Part shown: piece by piece, positions 52,670 to 62,384 of the stretch | Layout of the letters: every line of letters starts with the position of its first letter | Numbering within the stretch: position 1 is the first letter of the stretch | Assembly: GCF_000187995.2 (NCBI RefSeq) | Contig: NZ_AEUW02000001.1 | Coordinates: 124,001-188,000, forward strand | Reading direction: 5' to 3' | DNA from: Streptococcus macacae NCTC 11558 | GTDB taxonomy: Bacteria > Bacillota > Bacilli > Lactobacillales > Streptococcaceae | DNA: 64,000 nucleotides | The notes under the pieces: model-generated | The model's database searches: none | The model's input: the letters and a program-made list of their open reading frames with translations, nothing else | What the model was told of the DNA's origin: nothing | Made by a program: the position numbers and the translations under genes

Positions 52670-53379
52670 TGAGTATGTTAAATGTTGAAAATTTGTCTGT
52701 TCATTATGGTATTATCCAGGCAGTGAAGGATGTCTCTTTTGAGGTCAATGAAGGGGAAGTTGTATCTTTGATTGGAGCAAATGGAGCTGGTAAGACATCT
52801 ATCCTTCGCACTATTTCAGGCTTGGTACGTCCTAGTTCAGGCAAAATAGAATTTCTTGGCAGTGAGATTCAAAAAATAGCCAGCCGTAAGATTGTTGCTT
52901 CAGGTTTATCTCAGGTGCCAGAAGGCCGTCATGTTTTTTCAGGTTTAACTGTTCTGGAAAATTTGGAAATGGGTGCTTTTCTTAATAATAATCGTGACGA
53001 AAATAAAGCTAACTTAAAGAGAGTTTTTGAACGTTTTCCACGTTTAGAAGAACGTAAAAATCAGGATGCTGCAACGCTTTCTGGAGGAGAACAGCAGATG
53101 TTGGCAATGGGACGGGCTCTTATGAGCCAGCCTAAATTGCTCTTGCTGGATGAGCCTTCTATGGGATTGGCACCGATCTTTATTCAAGAAATTTTTGATA
53201 TTATTCAAGATATTCAAAAGCAAGGGACAACTGTACTTTTGATTGAACAAAATGCTCAAAAAGCTTTGTCAATCGCTAACCGCGGTTATGTTCTTGAAAC
53301 GGGTAAAGTGGTGCTTTCTGGTACAGGAGAGGAACTTCTGGCTTCAGATGAAGTCCGTAAGGCTTATTTAGGCGGTTAA
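52669..53379 (+). CDS. livF: Branched-chain amino acid ABC transporter ATPase LivF
   Basis: A 236-residue ABC ATPase and partner of LivG. It has Walker A GANGAGKTSILRTISG, SQVPEGRHVFSGLTVLENL, signature LSGGEQQMLAMGRALM and Walker B LLLLDEPSMGLAP. The start is a GTG at 52669 that overlaps the livG stop (TAGTG), with GGAGGTGAAGCC as ribosome site. Confidence 0.95.
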   Translation: MSMLNVENLSVHYGIIQAVKDVSFEVNEGEVVSLIGANGAGKTSILRTISGLVRPSSGKIEFLGSEIQKIASRKIVASGLSQVPEGRHVFSGLTVLENLEMGAFLNNNRDENKANLKRVFERFPRLEERKNQDAATLSGGEQQMLAMGRALMSQPKLLLLDEPSMGLAPIFIQEIFDIIQDIQKQGTTVLLIEQNAQKALSIANRGYVLETGKVVLSGTGEELLASDEVRKAYLGG

Positions 53380-53389
53380 TATTTAGTGA

Positions 53390-53443
53390 AATGAAATAGT
53401 TGATTGGTTCTGAGAAGAAAGATACACGCACTATTTCATTTTT
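53390..53443 (+). terminator. Terminator after livF
   Basis: Perfect 11-bp arms AATGAAATAGT (53390-53400) and ACTATTTCATT (53430-53440), then T residues. Confidence 0.8.
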
Positions 53444-53523
53444 CATATCAGCTGATTGGTTTAAACGACTGTCAAAAAGGATTAAATATGATAATTAGGG
53501 TAAAAGGAAAGAAGGTTTAAGAG

Positions 53524-54183
53524 ATGCCGGTTAAGGATTTTATGTCTAAAAAAGTTGTCTATGTTTCTCCAGATACAACGGTTGCAAAAGCAACAGATAT
53601 TATGCGGGAGAAAAGGCTGCGCAGACTTCCCGTTATAGAAAATGATAAACTGGTAGGTCTTGTAACAGAAGGAACAATCGCAGAAGCAACGCCTTCTAAA
53701 GCAACAAGCCTTTCTATCTATGAAATGAACTATCTTTTAAATAAGACAAAAATTCGTGATGTCATGATTCATGATGTGATTACTATTTCAAAAGATGCTC
53801 ATTTGGAGGATGCCATTTATTTGATGATGAATCATAAAATCGGTGTTCTTCCTGTTGTTGATGAAGAGCAGATTTCTGGTATTATTACGGATAAAGATAT
53901 CTTTAAAGCCTTTCTGGAAGTCTCTGGCTACGGTCAGGAAGGTATGCGCTTAACGATTATTGTTGATGACAAGATAGGGATTTTAGAACAGATTATTAAG
54001 GCTATTTCAACAGAAAGCCTCAATATTCGAAGAATTCTTGTAGCAGACCGTAAGTCAGGAAAAGTAAGGATTGAAATTCAATTAAGCGGTAAATGCGATG
54101 CTAAAAAACTTCAGCAAAAATTGGAAGAACAAGGTTTTGAAGTAAGATCTATTGCAGAAACCCAAAGAAAGGAAATCATTTAA
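53524..54183 (+). CDS. CBS-ACT domain protein (AcuB-like)
   Basis: A 219-residue protein with two CBS domains (about residues 1-60 and 80-135, motifs RRLPVIENDKLVGLVTEGTI and IGVLPVVDEEQISGIITDKD) and a C-terminal ACT domain (about 140-215, RLTIIVDDKIGILEQIIKAI). CBS pairs usually bind adenosine nucleotides and ACT domains amino acids, so a sensor role beside the liv transport genes is plausible, but the target is unknown. Named acuB in some streptococcal genomes without evidence for acetoin metabolism. Confidence 0.85.
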   Translation: MPVKDFMSKKVVYVSPDTTVAKATDIMREKRLRRLPVIENDKLVGLVTEGTIAEATPSKATSLSIYEMNYLLNKTKIRDVMIHDVITISKDAHLEDAIYLMMNHKIGVLPVVDEEQISGIITDKDIFKAFLEVSGYGQEGMRLTIIVDDKIGILEQIIKAISTESLNIRRILVADRKSGKVRIEIQLSGKCDAKKLQQKLEEQGFEVRSIAETQRKEII

Positions 54184-54190
54184 AGATTAA

Positions 54191-54222
54191 ACGCTGCTAA
54201 AGTCATTAGCAGTGTCTTTTTT
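54191..54222 (+). terminator. Terminator after the CBS-ACT gene
   Basis: ACGCTGCTAA and TTAGCAGTGT arms (one G-U pair), 5-nt loop, T run. Confidence 0.85.
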
Positions 54223-54232
54223 ATCATAATTT

Positions 54233-54241
54233 TGGTAAAAT
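54233..54241 (+). promoter_or_regulatory. Extended -10 that predicts a start next to the tmk ATG
   Basis: TGG followed by TAAAAT (54236-54241). The predicted start at 54248 is one base before the ATG at 54249. Confidence 0.4.
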
Positions 54242-54248
54242 AAAGGTA

Positions 54249-54914
54249 ATGATGAAAAAAACAAAGACAGTAAATAAGGGTTTTCTTCTTTCTCTGGAAG
54301 GTCCTGACGGTGCAGGTAAGACGACAGTTCTTGAAAAAATATTGCCGCAGCTGAAGCGTTTTGTCTCAAGTAAGGTGGTTGCGACGCGAGAGCCGGGCGG
54401 GGTGGCTATTGCTGAGCGTATTCGTGATATTATCCTTGATGTTGAACATACGAATATGGATGATAAAACAGAATTGCTGCTTTATATTGCTGCGCGCCGT
54501 CAGCATCTGGTGGAACGTATTTTGCCAGAGTTTGACCAGGGAAATTTTGTAATAGTAGATCGTTTTGTTGATAGTTCAGTAGCTTATCAAGGGTACGGCA
54601 GAGGTTTAGATAGGCAAGCTGTTTCCTGGTTAAATACTTATGTGACAGATGGCTTATATCCAGATTTAACACTTTATTTGGATGTTGATTCTGAAACAGG
54701 TTTACAAAGGATCGAGCAAAATAAAGAGCGTGAAGTCAATCGTTTGGATTTGGAAAAACTTGATTTGCATAAACGTGTGCGCGCAGGCTATTTAAAACTA
54801 GCTCAAGAAAATCCTGAGCGGATTGTCACCATTGATGCTGCTCAGCCGCTTGATAAAGTTGTAGCTGATGCAATGGCTGTTATTCAGCAAAAGTATTTAG
54901 AAAAGCAGACATAA
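54249..54914 (+). CDS. tmk: Thymidylate kinase
   Basis: A 221-residue kinase that converts dTMP to dTDP. The P-loop is [16 protein letters not shown] at residues 17-32; the DR(Y/F) block is [20 protein letters not shown] and the LID region follows. Tandem ATGs lie at 54249 and 54252. An AAAGG at 54243-54247 may serve as ribosome site on read-through transcripts. It leads the tmk-holB-ricT-yabA-rsmI operon. Confidence 0.95.
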   Translation: MMKKTKTVNKGFLLSLEGPDGAGKTTVLEKILPQLKRFVSSKVVATREPGGVAIAERIRDIILDVEHTNMDDKTELLLYIAARRQHLVERILPEFDQGNFVIVDRFVDSSVAYQGYGRGLDRQAVSWLNTYVTDGLYPDLTLYLDVDSETGLQRIEQNKEREVNRLDLEKLDLHKRVRAGYLKLAQENPERIVTIDAAQPLDKVVADAMAVIQQKYLEKQT

Positions 54915-54916
54915 GA

Positions 54917-55798
54917 ATGTATATGGATTTAGAAAGGCTGCAGCCAAAAATCCTGCAGGAATTTAAACAAATCTTACAGTCAAATAGACTGAGCCATGCT
55001 TATCTTTTCGCAGGGGATTTTGCTAGTTTTAATATGGCTGTTTTATTAGCGCAAAGCCGTTTCTGTCAAGAAAAAAAAGAAGGCCTGCCCTGCGGAGTCT
55101 GCAGAACCTGCCGGCTAATTGCAGGAAATGACTTTTCAGATGTTAAGGTTATTGAACCAATTGGGCAAACGATAAAAACCGAAACTGTCCGCAGTCTCTT
55201 GCGTGAATTTTCAAGCTCAGGTTTTGAAGGGAAAACTCAAGTATTTATTATTCGCGATGCGGATAGGCTGCATATTAATGCGGCAAATAGCTTGTTAAAA
55301 TTTATTGAAGAGCCTCAAAGTGATTCTTATATAATTCTTTTGACCCAGGATGAAAGCAATATTCTGCCAACCATAAGAAGCAGAACCCAGATTTTTCATT
55401 TTCCTAAGAATACAGCTTATTTGGTCAATCAATTAGAGTTGAAAGGACTGCTAAAATCACAGGCAGAAATTTTAGCTGATTTGGCTAAAGATCCAGAACA
55501 GGCAGATAGTTTTGGAGATAATGCAAAACTGCTTGATTTATTAAAAGCTTGCGAACATTTTGCTGCTGCTTTAGTAAAAGATGAAGATCTTGCTTTTCTT
55601 GAAATTCCTCAATTAGTACTGCTAGCTAATGAAAAATTTGAACAAAAATGGGTCTTTCATATGTTAACCTATCTTCTTTCAAAAAATTATCAAAAAAAAG
55701 AAGTTCTATCTTACTTGGAAGCTGTTTACCAGGCAAGAAATATGTGGTTTAGTAATGTTAGTTTTCAAAATGCATTGGAGTATATGGTGATCAAATGA
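54917..55798 (+). CDS. holB: DNA polymerase III subunit delta'
   Basis: A 293-residue clamp-loader subunit. The zinc module has C-x8-C-x2-C-x2-C (CQEKKEGLPCGVCRTC). The P-loop is degenerate (FAGDFASFNMAVLLA), as usual for delta'. Block DADRLHINAANSLLKFIEEP and the SRC-like PTIRSRTQIFHF are present. It follows tmk by two bases and overlaps ricT by four. Confidence 0.92.
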   Translation: MYMDLERLQPKILQEFKQILQSNRLSHAYLFAGDFASFNMAVLLAQSRFCQEKKEGLPCGVCRTCRLIAGNDFSDVKVIEPIGQTIKTETVRSLLREFSSSGFEGKTQVFIIRDADRLHINAANSLLKFIEEPQSDSYIILLTQDESNILPTIRSRTQIFHFPKNTAYLVNQLELKGLLKSQAEILADLAKDPEQADSFGDNAKLLDLLKACEHFAAALVKDEDLAFLEIPQLVLLANEKFEQKWVFHMLTYLLSKNYQKKEVLSYLEAVYQARNMWFSNVSFQNALEYMVIK

Positions 55799-56601
55799 TA
55801 GAAGTAATTGGTATCAAATACAAAGATTTAGGCAATATTCAGTATCTTGCCGCTGATCAAAACTATCAAAAAGGTGACGTTTTGGTTGTTCAAACAGGAA
55901 AAGGAAATTATCTGGCTCAAGTTATTCAGGAAAAGATAGCAATGTCAGCAGAAAAATTACCAAGTTTACAAAACATGCCTAAGATTTTAAGGATTGCAAG
56001 TCCATCAGATAGTGATCGCTATCAGAAAAATCTTCTTTTAGCTAAGGAAAGTTTTGCTAAGGTTAATCATCTGATTCAAAAAAATCAATTAGATATGAGA
56101 CTGATTGATATTATCTTTCCACTTGAACGTCATCCTGTTTTGATTACTTTTGTAGCTGAACACCGAGTTGATTTTCGTCAGCTTTTAAGGGATTTGGCTG
56201 GGCTTTTTAAGGCTCGCATTGAATTAAGACAATTAAATAATCGCGAAGAAACGAAAGTCTATGGTGGTTTAGGACCATGCGGCCGTGCTCTTTGCTGTTC
56301 CAGTTTTTTAGGAGAATTTCCGCCAGTTTCCATTAAAATGGCTAAAAATCAAAATTTATCACTTCATTCTGATAAAACAATGGGACTTTGCGGCAGATTG
56401 ATGTGCTGTTTAAGCTTTGAAGATGATTTTTACCGAATATCCAAAGAAAAATTTCCTGATTTAGGAGAAAGTGTAGAGACTGCCAATGGTTATGGAACTA
56501 TTGCAGGAATTGATGTGATTTCAGAGACTGTCAAAGTCCATTTTGACGATAAACCCAGTCTTTTAACCTATGCTTTGGAGGAGGTTAGGGTCAATGGATA
56601 A
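55795..56601 (+). CDS. ricT: PSP1 domain protein RicT (YaaT)
   Basis: A 268-residue PSP1-family protein. The cysteine-rich blocks [20 protein letters not shown] and [19 protein letters not shown] are characteristic; in Bacillus the RicTAF complex carries iron-sulfur clusters and works with Y-family proteins in RNA processing, competence and biofilm formation. A YlbF/YmcA-type gene lies at 47481. Its place between holB and yabA is conserved in Firmicutes. Confidence 0.92.
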   Translation: MIEVIGIKYKDLGNIQYLAADQNYQKGDVLVVQTGKGNYLAQVIQEKIAMSAEKLPSLQNMPKILRIASPSDSDRYQKNLLLAKESFAKVNHLIQKNQLDMRLIDIIFPLERHPVLITFVAEHRVDFRQLLRDLAGLFKARIELRQLNNREETKVYGGLGPCGRALCCSSFLGEFPPVSIKMAKNQNLSLHSDKTMGLCGRLMCCLSFEDDFYRISKEKFPDLGESVETANGYGTIAGIDVISETVKVHFDDKPSLLTYALEEVRVNG

Positions 56602-56926
56602 ACGAGAATTATTTGATGCTTTTGATACTTTTTCTCAGAGTTTAATGGAGACCTTAGCTGAAGTGGAAGCTTTAAAAAAACAAGTGCAGGATCTGGTTGA
56701 GCAAAATACAGCTTATCGTCTGGAAAATGATAAGCTAAGAGAACGTCTTGATCATCTGACGCAAACAGATGACAGCGAAAAAGTTTCTAAAGTGACGACT
56801 GGCAGAAGAGAAAATCTTGAAAATATTTATGATGATGGTTTTCATATTTGCACTTCTTTTTATGGCCAGCGCCGAGAAAATGATGAGGGCTGTGCCTTTT
56901 GTATGGAATTATTATATAGAGAATAA
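56594..56926 (+). CDS. yabA: DNA replication initiation control protein YabA
   Basis: A 110-residue protein that restrains DnaA by bridging it to the sliding clamp. The N-terminal part is a long coiled coil (about residues 10-60). The C-terminal zinc site has H and C in FHICTSFYG and the C-x2-C of [10 protein letters not shown]. The start at 56594 ([10 protein letters not shown]) overlaps ricT by eight bases and has GGAGGTTAGG upstream. Confidence 0.92.
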   Translation: MDKRELFDAFDTFSQSLMETLAEVEALKKQVQDLVEQNTAYRLENDKLRERLDHLTQTDDSEKVSKVTTGRRENLENIYDDGFHICTSFYGQRRENDEGCAFCMELLYRE

Positions 56927-56930
56927 ATAG

Positions 56931-57806
56931 ATGCAAGTACAGAAAAGTTTTAAAGACAAACGAGCTTTGGGCAAACTTTACCTAGTGCCTACTCCTATTG
57001 GCAATCTAGAAGATATGACTTATAGAGCAGTGAAGATACTAAGTAAAGTTGATTATATCTGCGCTGAGGACACTCGAAATACAGGTTTGCTGTTAAAGCA
57101 TTTTAGTGTTCACGCAAAACAAATTAGTTTTCATCAGCACAATGCTTTGGAAAAAATTCCTTATTTATTAGACTTACTAAGGTCTGGAAAATCATTGGCA
57201 CAGGTTTCAGATGCGGGTCTCCCCAGTATTTCAGATCCGGGTTATTACCTGGTTGAAGCAGCTGTAAAAGAAGATTTCTCTGTTGTGGCTCTGCCAGGTG
57301 CTTCTGCTGGTATCACAGCTCTTATTGCCAGCGGTTTGCTGCCTCAGCCTTATGCCTTTTATGGTTTTTTACCTCGAAAATCAGGCCAGCAAAAATCTTT
57401 TTTTGAGGAGAAGAAAGATTATCCAGAAACACAAATTTTTTATGAATCTCCTTATCGTCTTAAAAAGACTTTAGAAAATCTATTAAGTGTTTATGGGGAT
57501 CGTCAGGCTGTTGTAGTGCGTGAGCTGACCAAGATATACGAAGAATATCAAAGAGGAACGATTACTGAACTTCTAGACTATCTTTCTCAAAATCCTCTAA
57601 AAGGAGAATGTCTTTTTATTGTAGAAGGGTTTCACGGGCAGACCGATGACTTGGAAGTAACATCAAATGACAGCTCTATAAAAGAACGAATTAATGCCTA
57701 TATTGCAGGAGGCTTAAAACCTAATCAGGCTATCAAAAAAGTTGCCAAAGAGCGTCATATCAGCAGACAAGAGGTTTATAATCTTTATCATGGACTGAGC
57801 GGCTAA
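56931..57806 (+). CDS. rsmI: 16S rRNA (cytidine(1402)-2'-O)-methyltransferase RsmI
   Basis: A 291-residue tetrapyrrole-methylase-fold enzyme that methylates C1402 in the decoding centre. The motifs LYLVPTPIGNLEDMTYRAVK, CAEDTRNTGLLLKHF and QVSDAGLPSISDPGYYLV and the KIYEEYQRGTI block are typical. It is the last gene of the operon; the terminator stem contains its stop. Confidence 0.95.
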   Translation: MQVQKSFKDKRALGKLYLVPTPIGNLEDMTYRAVKILSKVDYICAEDTRNTGLLLKHFSVHAKQISFHQHNALEKIPYLLDLLRSGKSLAQVSDAGLPSISDPGYYLVEAAVKEDFSVVALPGASAGITALIASGLLPQPYAFYGFLPRKSGQQKSFFEEKKDYPETQIFYESPYRLKKTLENLLSVYGDRQAVVVRELTKIYEEYQRGTITELLDYLSQNPLKGECLFIVEGFHGQTDDLEVTSNDSSIKERINAYIAGGLKPNQAIKKVAKERHISRQEVYNLYHGLSG

Positions 57807-57820
57807 AGCTGCTCTTTTTT
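57797..57820 (+). terminator. Terminator overlapping the rsmI stop
   Basis: GAGCGGC and GCTGCTC arms (one G-U pair), 4-nt loop, T run. Confidence 0.8.
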
Positions 57821-57913
57821 ATATTTTGGGACGTAAAAGCTGACATAGAAATGTCAAAAAATCAGAATTTTTAGAAAATTCCGCAAAATTATATTTCTTT
57901 TTTTGGAAAATTA

Positions 57914-57930
57914 TGTTATGTTTTATAACA
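57914..57930. promoter_or_regulatory. GlnR box upstream of amtB
   Basis: An exact TGTNA-N7-TNACA match (TGTTATGTTTTATAACA), a perfect palindrome around the middle base pair, 29 bases before the amtB ATG. A -10-like TATAAC lies inside the box, so GlnR binding would repress transcription when nitrogen is ample. Confidence 0.8.
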
Positions 57931-57959
57931 TAGCTTATAAAATTTAGGAGGTTGATTTT

Positions 57960-59195
57960 ATGGATGTAGGAAATACAGCTTTTATTTTGATATCTGCGGC
58001 GATGGTTTTCTTTATGACGCCAGGTTTAGCATTTTTTTATGGTGGCTTGGGACGTCGTAAGAATGTGATATCTACAATGATGATGTCAGTAACTCCAATA
58101 GCAATTGCCATTATCATGTGGGTTGTTATAGGTTATTCGCTTTCCTTTTCAGGACAAGGGAAATTTTTTGGAAATTTAAACCATCTCTTTTTAAATGGTG
58201 TTAGTGAAACGACATCTCATTTGGGAAATAAAATTTCGGATATGACATTTTCAAGCTTTCAAATGATGTTTTCAATCATAACCTTGGCTATTATCATAGG
58301 TGCAGTAGTTGGCCGTATTCGCTTTACACCTTTGCTAATATTTATGCCCTTGTGGCTCTTGTTGGTTTACTATCCTTTAGCGCATATGGTTTGGGGCGGA
58401 GGATTGCTTGCAAAATTAGGAGCTCTTGACTTTGCTGGCGGAGATGTTGTCCATATCTCTTCTGGCGTAACGGGTCTGATTTTAGCCGTTGTTGTTGGAA
58501 AACGAAAAGATTACGGACGTATAGATTACCGTCCTCACAATGTTCCTTTTGTTCTATTAGGGACAGCTATTCTAGCATTTGGCTGGTTAGGGTTTAACGC
58601 AGGCTCTGCTTTATCAGCTGATTCATCAGCGACTCATGCCTTTATGACAACCATGCTGTCTGCTGCATCTGGAATGCTTTCCTGGATTTTGATTGAAAAA
58701 AAGCTCCATGCTAAGCCTTCACTTGTCGGTTCTTCAACAGGACTTGTGGCAGGTTTAGTAGCTATTACGCCCGGAGCAGGCTATGTTTCAATAGCTTCTT
58801 CTTTACTGATTGGTTTTTTAGTCAGTCCAGTTTGTTATTTCGCCATTTCTGTTTTGAAGCAAAAACTAGATTATGATGATGCTTTAGATGCTTTTGGCTG
58901 CCACGGGGTAGGCGGTATATTCGGTGGTTTGGCAACCTCAGTCTTTACAACACCAGGTTTGACATCAGAAAGTGGGAACTTTGGTCTTTTATATGGTTCA
59001 ACGCATCTTTTGACAGCAATTCTCATAGGTATTTTATTAACCATTATTTGGACAGGAGTATCAAGCTTCATTATTATTAAAGCCATCAGTTACTTTATGC
59101 CGCTTCGTGTTAGTCAAAAAGAAGAAGCTCTTGGCCTTGATGATAGTGAACACAAAGAGACAGCTTACCCTACCTTTATGGGGATGGATTCATAA
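57960..59195 (+). CDS. amtB: Ammonium transporter AmtB/NrgA
   Basis: A 411-residue Amt channel with 11 predicted membrane helices. Family blocks are [20 protein letters not shown] [40 protein letters not shown] and [20 protein letters not shown], with conserved pore histidines in the last two. It is controlled by a GlnR box and followed after 13 bases by the PII gene that gates it. Confidence 0.95.
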   Translation: MDVGNTAFILISAAMVFFMTPGLAFFYGGLGRRKNVISTMMMSVTPIAIAIIMWVVIGYSLSFSGQGKFFGNLNHLFLNGVSETTSHLGNKISDMTFSSFQMMFSIITLAIIIGAVVGRIRFTPLLIFMPLWLLLVYYPLAHMVWGGGLLAKLGALDFAGGDVVHISSGVTGLILAVVVGKRKDYGRIDYRPHNVPFVLLGTAILAFGWLGFNAGSALSADSSATHAFMTTMLSAASGMLSWILIEKKLHAKPSLVGSSTGLVAGLVAITPGAGYVSIASSLLIGFLVSPVCYFAISVLKQKLDYDDALDAFGCHGVGGIFGGLATSVFTTPGLTSESGNFGLLYGSTHLLTAILIGILLTIIWTGVSSFIIIKAISYFMPLRVSQKEEALGLDDSEHKETAYPTFMGMDS

Positions 59196-59208
59196 TAGGA
59201 GGTGCTTT

Positions 59209-59550
59209 ATGAAAAAAATTGAAGCTATTATCCGTACGGATAAATTAGAAGATTTAAAAGAAAGTTTAACCAAGGCTGGTTATGCTAAAGGAATGACGGT
59301 TAGCCAAGTTTTAGGATATGGTAACCAAAGAGGATTTGCAGAGTATGTCCGTGGTAAAAAGGTCATTCCTGCTTTACTGACTAAGGTCAAAGCTGAAATT
59401 GTTATCCAAGATGCTGCGGTTGAAAATGTCATTGAGGAAATTTGCAATGCTGTGAGAACAGGAGAAGTTGGTGATGGGAAAATTTTTATAACGCCTATTG
59501 AAGATGTTGTTCGAATTCGAACGGGTGAGCGCGGCGGGGATGCTATCTAA
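59209..59550 (+). CDS. glnB: Nitrogen regulatory PII protein
   Basis: A 113-residue PII signal protein. The opening [19 protein letters not shown], the T-loop [16 protein letters not shown] and the C-terminal signature [20 protein letters not shown] are all visible. The T-loop tyrosine that is uridylylated in enteric PII (Y51) is not at the equivalent position (V), so control is more likely by ATP/ADP and 2-oxoglutarate binding or by AmtB contact. The start at 59209 has a strong AGGAGGTG; the frame is open upstream within amtB. Confidence 0.93.
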   Translation: MKKIEAIIRTDKLEDLKESLTKAGYAKGMTVSQVLGYGNQRGFAEYVRGKKVIPALLTKVKAEIVIQDAAVENVIEEICNAVRTGEVGDGKIFITPIEDVVRIRTGERGGDAI

Positions 59551-59842
59551 CTCTTTTTAACAATAGTTTTGCGGCTTATACTGGCCGTCACCCTTTTTGT
59601 AGGAAATCTTCATTCAAAAGCAGGAGCTGTTAGCTTAATCTAACTCTAAATTGAAAATTTTTATCCAAAAAGATTTGCGATAATTTTATTCTAAAAGTGC
59701 TAAAAAAGTATCTGGCATTAGCCCTTGGTTTTTGAGATAGCTTTAGAGAGCGGGAATTAGGCCTTGTTTATTTTTATTTTATATCATTTAAGATTTTCTT
59801 CTGTCTCTGTGTTTTCTAAATTTTAGGTTCAAGAAAATAAGC
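59551..59842. other. Gene-free stretch after glnB
   Basis: About 290 AT-rich bases. No gene, strong hairpin or repeat was recognised; the end leads into the serC promoter. Confidence 0.4.
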
Positions 59843-59872
59843 TTACAAAATTCAGAAAATTTGTGATATAAT
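59843..59872 (+). promoter_or_regulatory. serC promoter
   Basis: TTACAA (59843-59848) and TATAAT (59867-59872) with an 18-base gap, followed by AAGGAGG before the serC ATG. Confidence 0.6.
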
Positions 59873-59896
59873 TTACTTACTTTAAGGAGGTATTAA

Positions 59897-60988
59897 ATGA
59901 CGATTTATAATTTTTCTGCTGGACCTGCTGTTTTGCCAAAATCAGTTTTAAAGAAGGCACAAGCTGAGCTATTGGATTATAATCATTCGGGCATGAGTGT
60001 TATGGAATTATCCCATCGATCTAAAGAGTTTGATGATATCATTAAGGGTGCTGAAAGTTTACTTCGTGATTTGATGGCTATTCCTGATAATTACAAAGTA
60101 CTTTTTCTGCAAGGCGGCGCTTCGACGCAGTTTTCAATGCTTCCGCTTAACCTTGCTCAAGGACGTAAAGCTTATTATGTTGTGGCAGGTTCCTGGGGTA
60201 AAAAAGCTTATACAGAAGCTGTCAAATTATCTCAAACGATTCCTTTTGAACCCATCCTTTTGGCTTCATCAGAAGAGACGGCTTACGATCATATCCCTCA
60301 AGTTGACTCTGCAAAGATTGATAAAGACGCTGCCTATGTTCATATCACTACTAACAACACCATTGAAGGGACTGCTATTTATAACCTTCCTGAAACAAAC
60401 GGTCTGCCTATTGTAGCTGATATGTCTTCTAATATCTTAGCTGTTCGCTATAATGTTGCTGACTTTGGCTTGATTTATGCAGGAGCACAAAAGAATATTG
60501 GCCCTGCTGGTGTTACGATTGTGATTATTCGTGATGATTTGCTAAATAAAGAACCTGTTCTTTCAAGTATGCTTGATTATCGTATCCAAGCTGATAGTGG
60601 TTCGCTTTACAATACTCCGCCTACTTATGGGATCTATATGGCTAAACTGGTTTTTGAATGGCTTCAAGAACTTGGCGGTCTTGATGAAATGGAAAAAATC
60701 AATCGTGAGAAATCAAGCCTTCTGTATGATTTTATTGATCAATCTGATTTTTATACTAATCCAGTTAAAAAGACTTCAGACCGCTCAGTTGCCAATATCC
60801 CATTTGTAACACCGTCTAAAGATCTGGATGCAAAATTTATTGCTGAAGCTGATGCTTTAGGCTTTAAGAATATCAAAGGCCATCGTTCAGTAGGCGGTAT
60901 GCGGGCCAGTCTTTACAATGCTTTTCCGCGTCAAGGCGTACTTGATTTAATTGATTTTATGAAAAAATTTGAGCAAGAAAATCAATAG
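59897..60988 (+). CDS. serC: Phosphoserine aminotransferase
   Basis: A 363-residue PLP enzyme for the second step of serine synthesis. The opening [19 protein letters not shown] and the cofactor lysine in [16 protein letters not shown] are diagnostic, as is [20 protein letters not shown] at the C-terminus. serA follows in the same direction after about 80 bases. Confidence 0.96.
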   Translation: MTIYNFSAGPAVLPKSVLKKAQAELLDYNHSGMSVMELSHRSKEFDDIIKGAESLLRDLMAIPDNYKVLFLQGGASTQFSMLPLNLAQGRKAYYVVAGSWGKKAYTEAVKLSQTIPFEPILLASSEETAYDHIPQVDSAKIDKDAAYVHITTNNTIEGTAIYNLPETNGLPIVADMSSNILAVRYNVADFGLIYAGAQKNIGPAGVTIVIIRDDLLNKEPVLSSMLDYRIQADSGSLYNTPPTYGIYMAKLVFEWLQELGGLDEMEKINREKSSLLYDFIDQSDFYTNPVKKTSDRSVANIPFVTPSKDLDAKFIAEADALGFKNIKGHRSVGGMRASLYNAFPRQGVLDLIDFMKKFEQENQ

Positions 60989-61035
60989 TACAAAACAGAC
61001 TCACTCTTGCTATGAAGTAAAAATAGAAAAGGAGA

Positions 61036-61055
61036 GCTAGAAAAGTATTTCTAGC
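61036..61055 (+). promoter_or_regulatory. Hairpin in the serA translation start region
   Basis: Perfect 8-bp arms GCTAGAAA and TTTCTAGC with an AGTA loop, directly after GGAGA (61031-61035). If folded, it would leave six bases between GGAGA and the GTG at 61062. Confidence 0.45.
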
Positions 61056-61073
61056 CTTTAAGTGATTTATCAT

Positions 61074-62249
61074 ATGGTATTTAGTGTAAAAACATTTAAT
61101 AATATTAATCAAATTGGTCTAAAAGAGCTAGGCAATAAGTTTCAGGTTGATGGGGACTTAGCAAAGAATCCAGATGCCTATATCGTTCGCAGTCAAAATC
61201 TGCATGATTTTGAATTTCCTAAAAATCTTAAGGCTATTGCACGTGCTGGTGCTGGTACTAATAATATTCCGGTTGAAGAGGCTTCTGCTCAGGGGATTGT
61301 TGTTTTCAATACACCAGGAGCAAATGCCAATGCTGTAAAAGAAGCTGTTCTTGCGTCTATCTTGTTAGCAGCACGTAATTATATTTCAGCTAATCGTTGG
61401 GTTAATACACTGACTGGCGATGATGTTCCCAAACAGATTGAGGCTGGTAAGAAGCAATTTGCTGGAACAGAAATTTCTGGAAAAACACTTGGGATTATTG
61501 GTTTGGGTGCAATCGGAGCGCGAATTGCAAATGATGCCCGCCGTTTAGGTATGAATGTCCTTGGCTATGACCCTTATGTATCTATCGAAACAGCTTGGAA
61601 TATCTCAAGCCATGTTAAGCGTGTTAATGACTTAAAAGACATTTTTGAACAGTCTGATTATATTACGATTCATGTTCCCTTGACGGAAGATACAAGAAAT
61701 ATTTTCAACGCTGATAATTTTTCTTTGATGAATAAGGGGACAACAGTGCTTAACTTTGCTCGCGGGGAGCTAGTTGATAATGCGGCTCTCTTTGATGCTC
61801 TTGAAACAGGTACTGTTAAGCGTTATATTACGGACTTTGGAACAAAAGATCTGCTCAATAAAGAGGGCGTAACTGTATTTCCTCATGTCGGGGGTTCTAC
61901 CGAGGAAGCTGAGCTCAATTGTGCCATTATGGCTGGAAAAACAATCCGTCGTTTTATGGAAACAGGAGAAATTACAAATTCTGTTAATTTCCCGAATATG
62001 CATCAAGCCTTGGTAGCACCTTATCGCATTACTTTAATCAACAAAAATGTTCCTAATATTGTAGCTAGGATTTCGACAGCGGTTTCTGACCTAGGCATTA
62101 ATATTGACAATATTCTTAATCGCTCAAAAGGTGACTATGCATATACTCTTCTTGATCTTGATGAATCAGATGAGGCCAAGATTGATGCCTTGGTAGAAAA
62201 ATTTCAGGCGAGCGATAATATTATCCGAGTTCGCTTGATTAAGAAATAG
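61074..62249 (+). CDS. serA: D-3-phosphoglycerate dehydrogenase
   Basis: A 391-residue NAD-dependent dehydrogenase, the first step of serine synthesis. NAD binding is in LGIIGLGAIGARIANDARRL. The catalytic arginine, glutamate and histidine regions are NFARGELVD, DFGTKDLLNKEGV and VFPHVGGSTEEAEL. A C-terminal ACT domain (about 318-391) suggests feedback by serine. The ATG at 61074 fits family N-termini (MVFSVKTFNNINQ); an in-frame GTG at 61062 is the alternative start (see the hairpin at 61036). Confidence 0.94.
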   Translation: MVFSVKTFNNINQIGLKELGNKFQVDGDLAKNPDAYIVRSQNLHDFEFPKNLKAIARAGAGTNNIPVEEASAQGIVVFNTPGANANAVKEAVLASILLAARNYISANRWVNTLTGDDVPKQIEAGKKQFAGTEISGKTLGIIGLGAIGARIANDARRLGMNVLGYDPYVSIETAWNISSHVKRVNDLKDIFEQSDYITIHVPLTEDTRNIFNADNFSLMNKGTTVLNFARGELVDNAALFDALETGTVKRYITDFGTKDLLNKEGVTVFPHVGGSTEEAELNCAIMAGKTIRRFMETGEITNSVNFPNMHQALVAPYRITLINKNVPNIVARISTAVSDLGINIDNILNRSKGDYAYTLLDLDESDEAKIDALVEKFQASDNIIRVRLIKK

Positions 62250-62332
62250 TGCAGTAAAGCTGTTAGTTCCATTATAAGATAAGTAATGCTGGTCTAATTT
62301 CAGCCTTAAAACGAATGGGATCTTAAACAGAT

Positions 62333-62372
62333 AAAAAATGAGTAAAAAAGTTGCTTTTTACTCATTTTTTTA
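62333..62372 (+). terminator. Terminator after serA
   Basis: Perfect arms AAAAAATGAGTAAAAA (62333-62348) and the complement (62355-62370), 6-nt loop. Confidence 0.9.
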
Positions 62373-62384
62373 TATGATAGTGGT

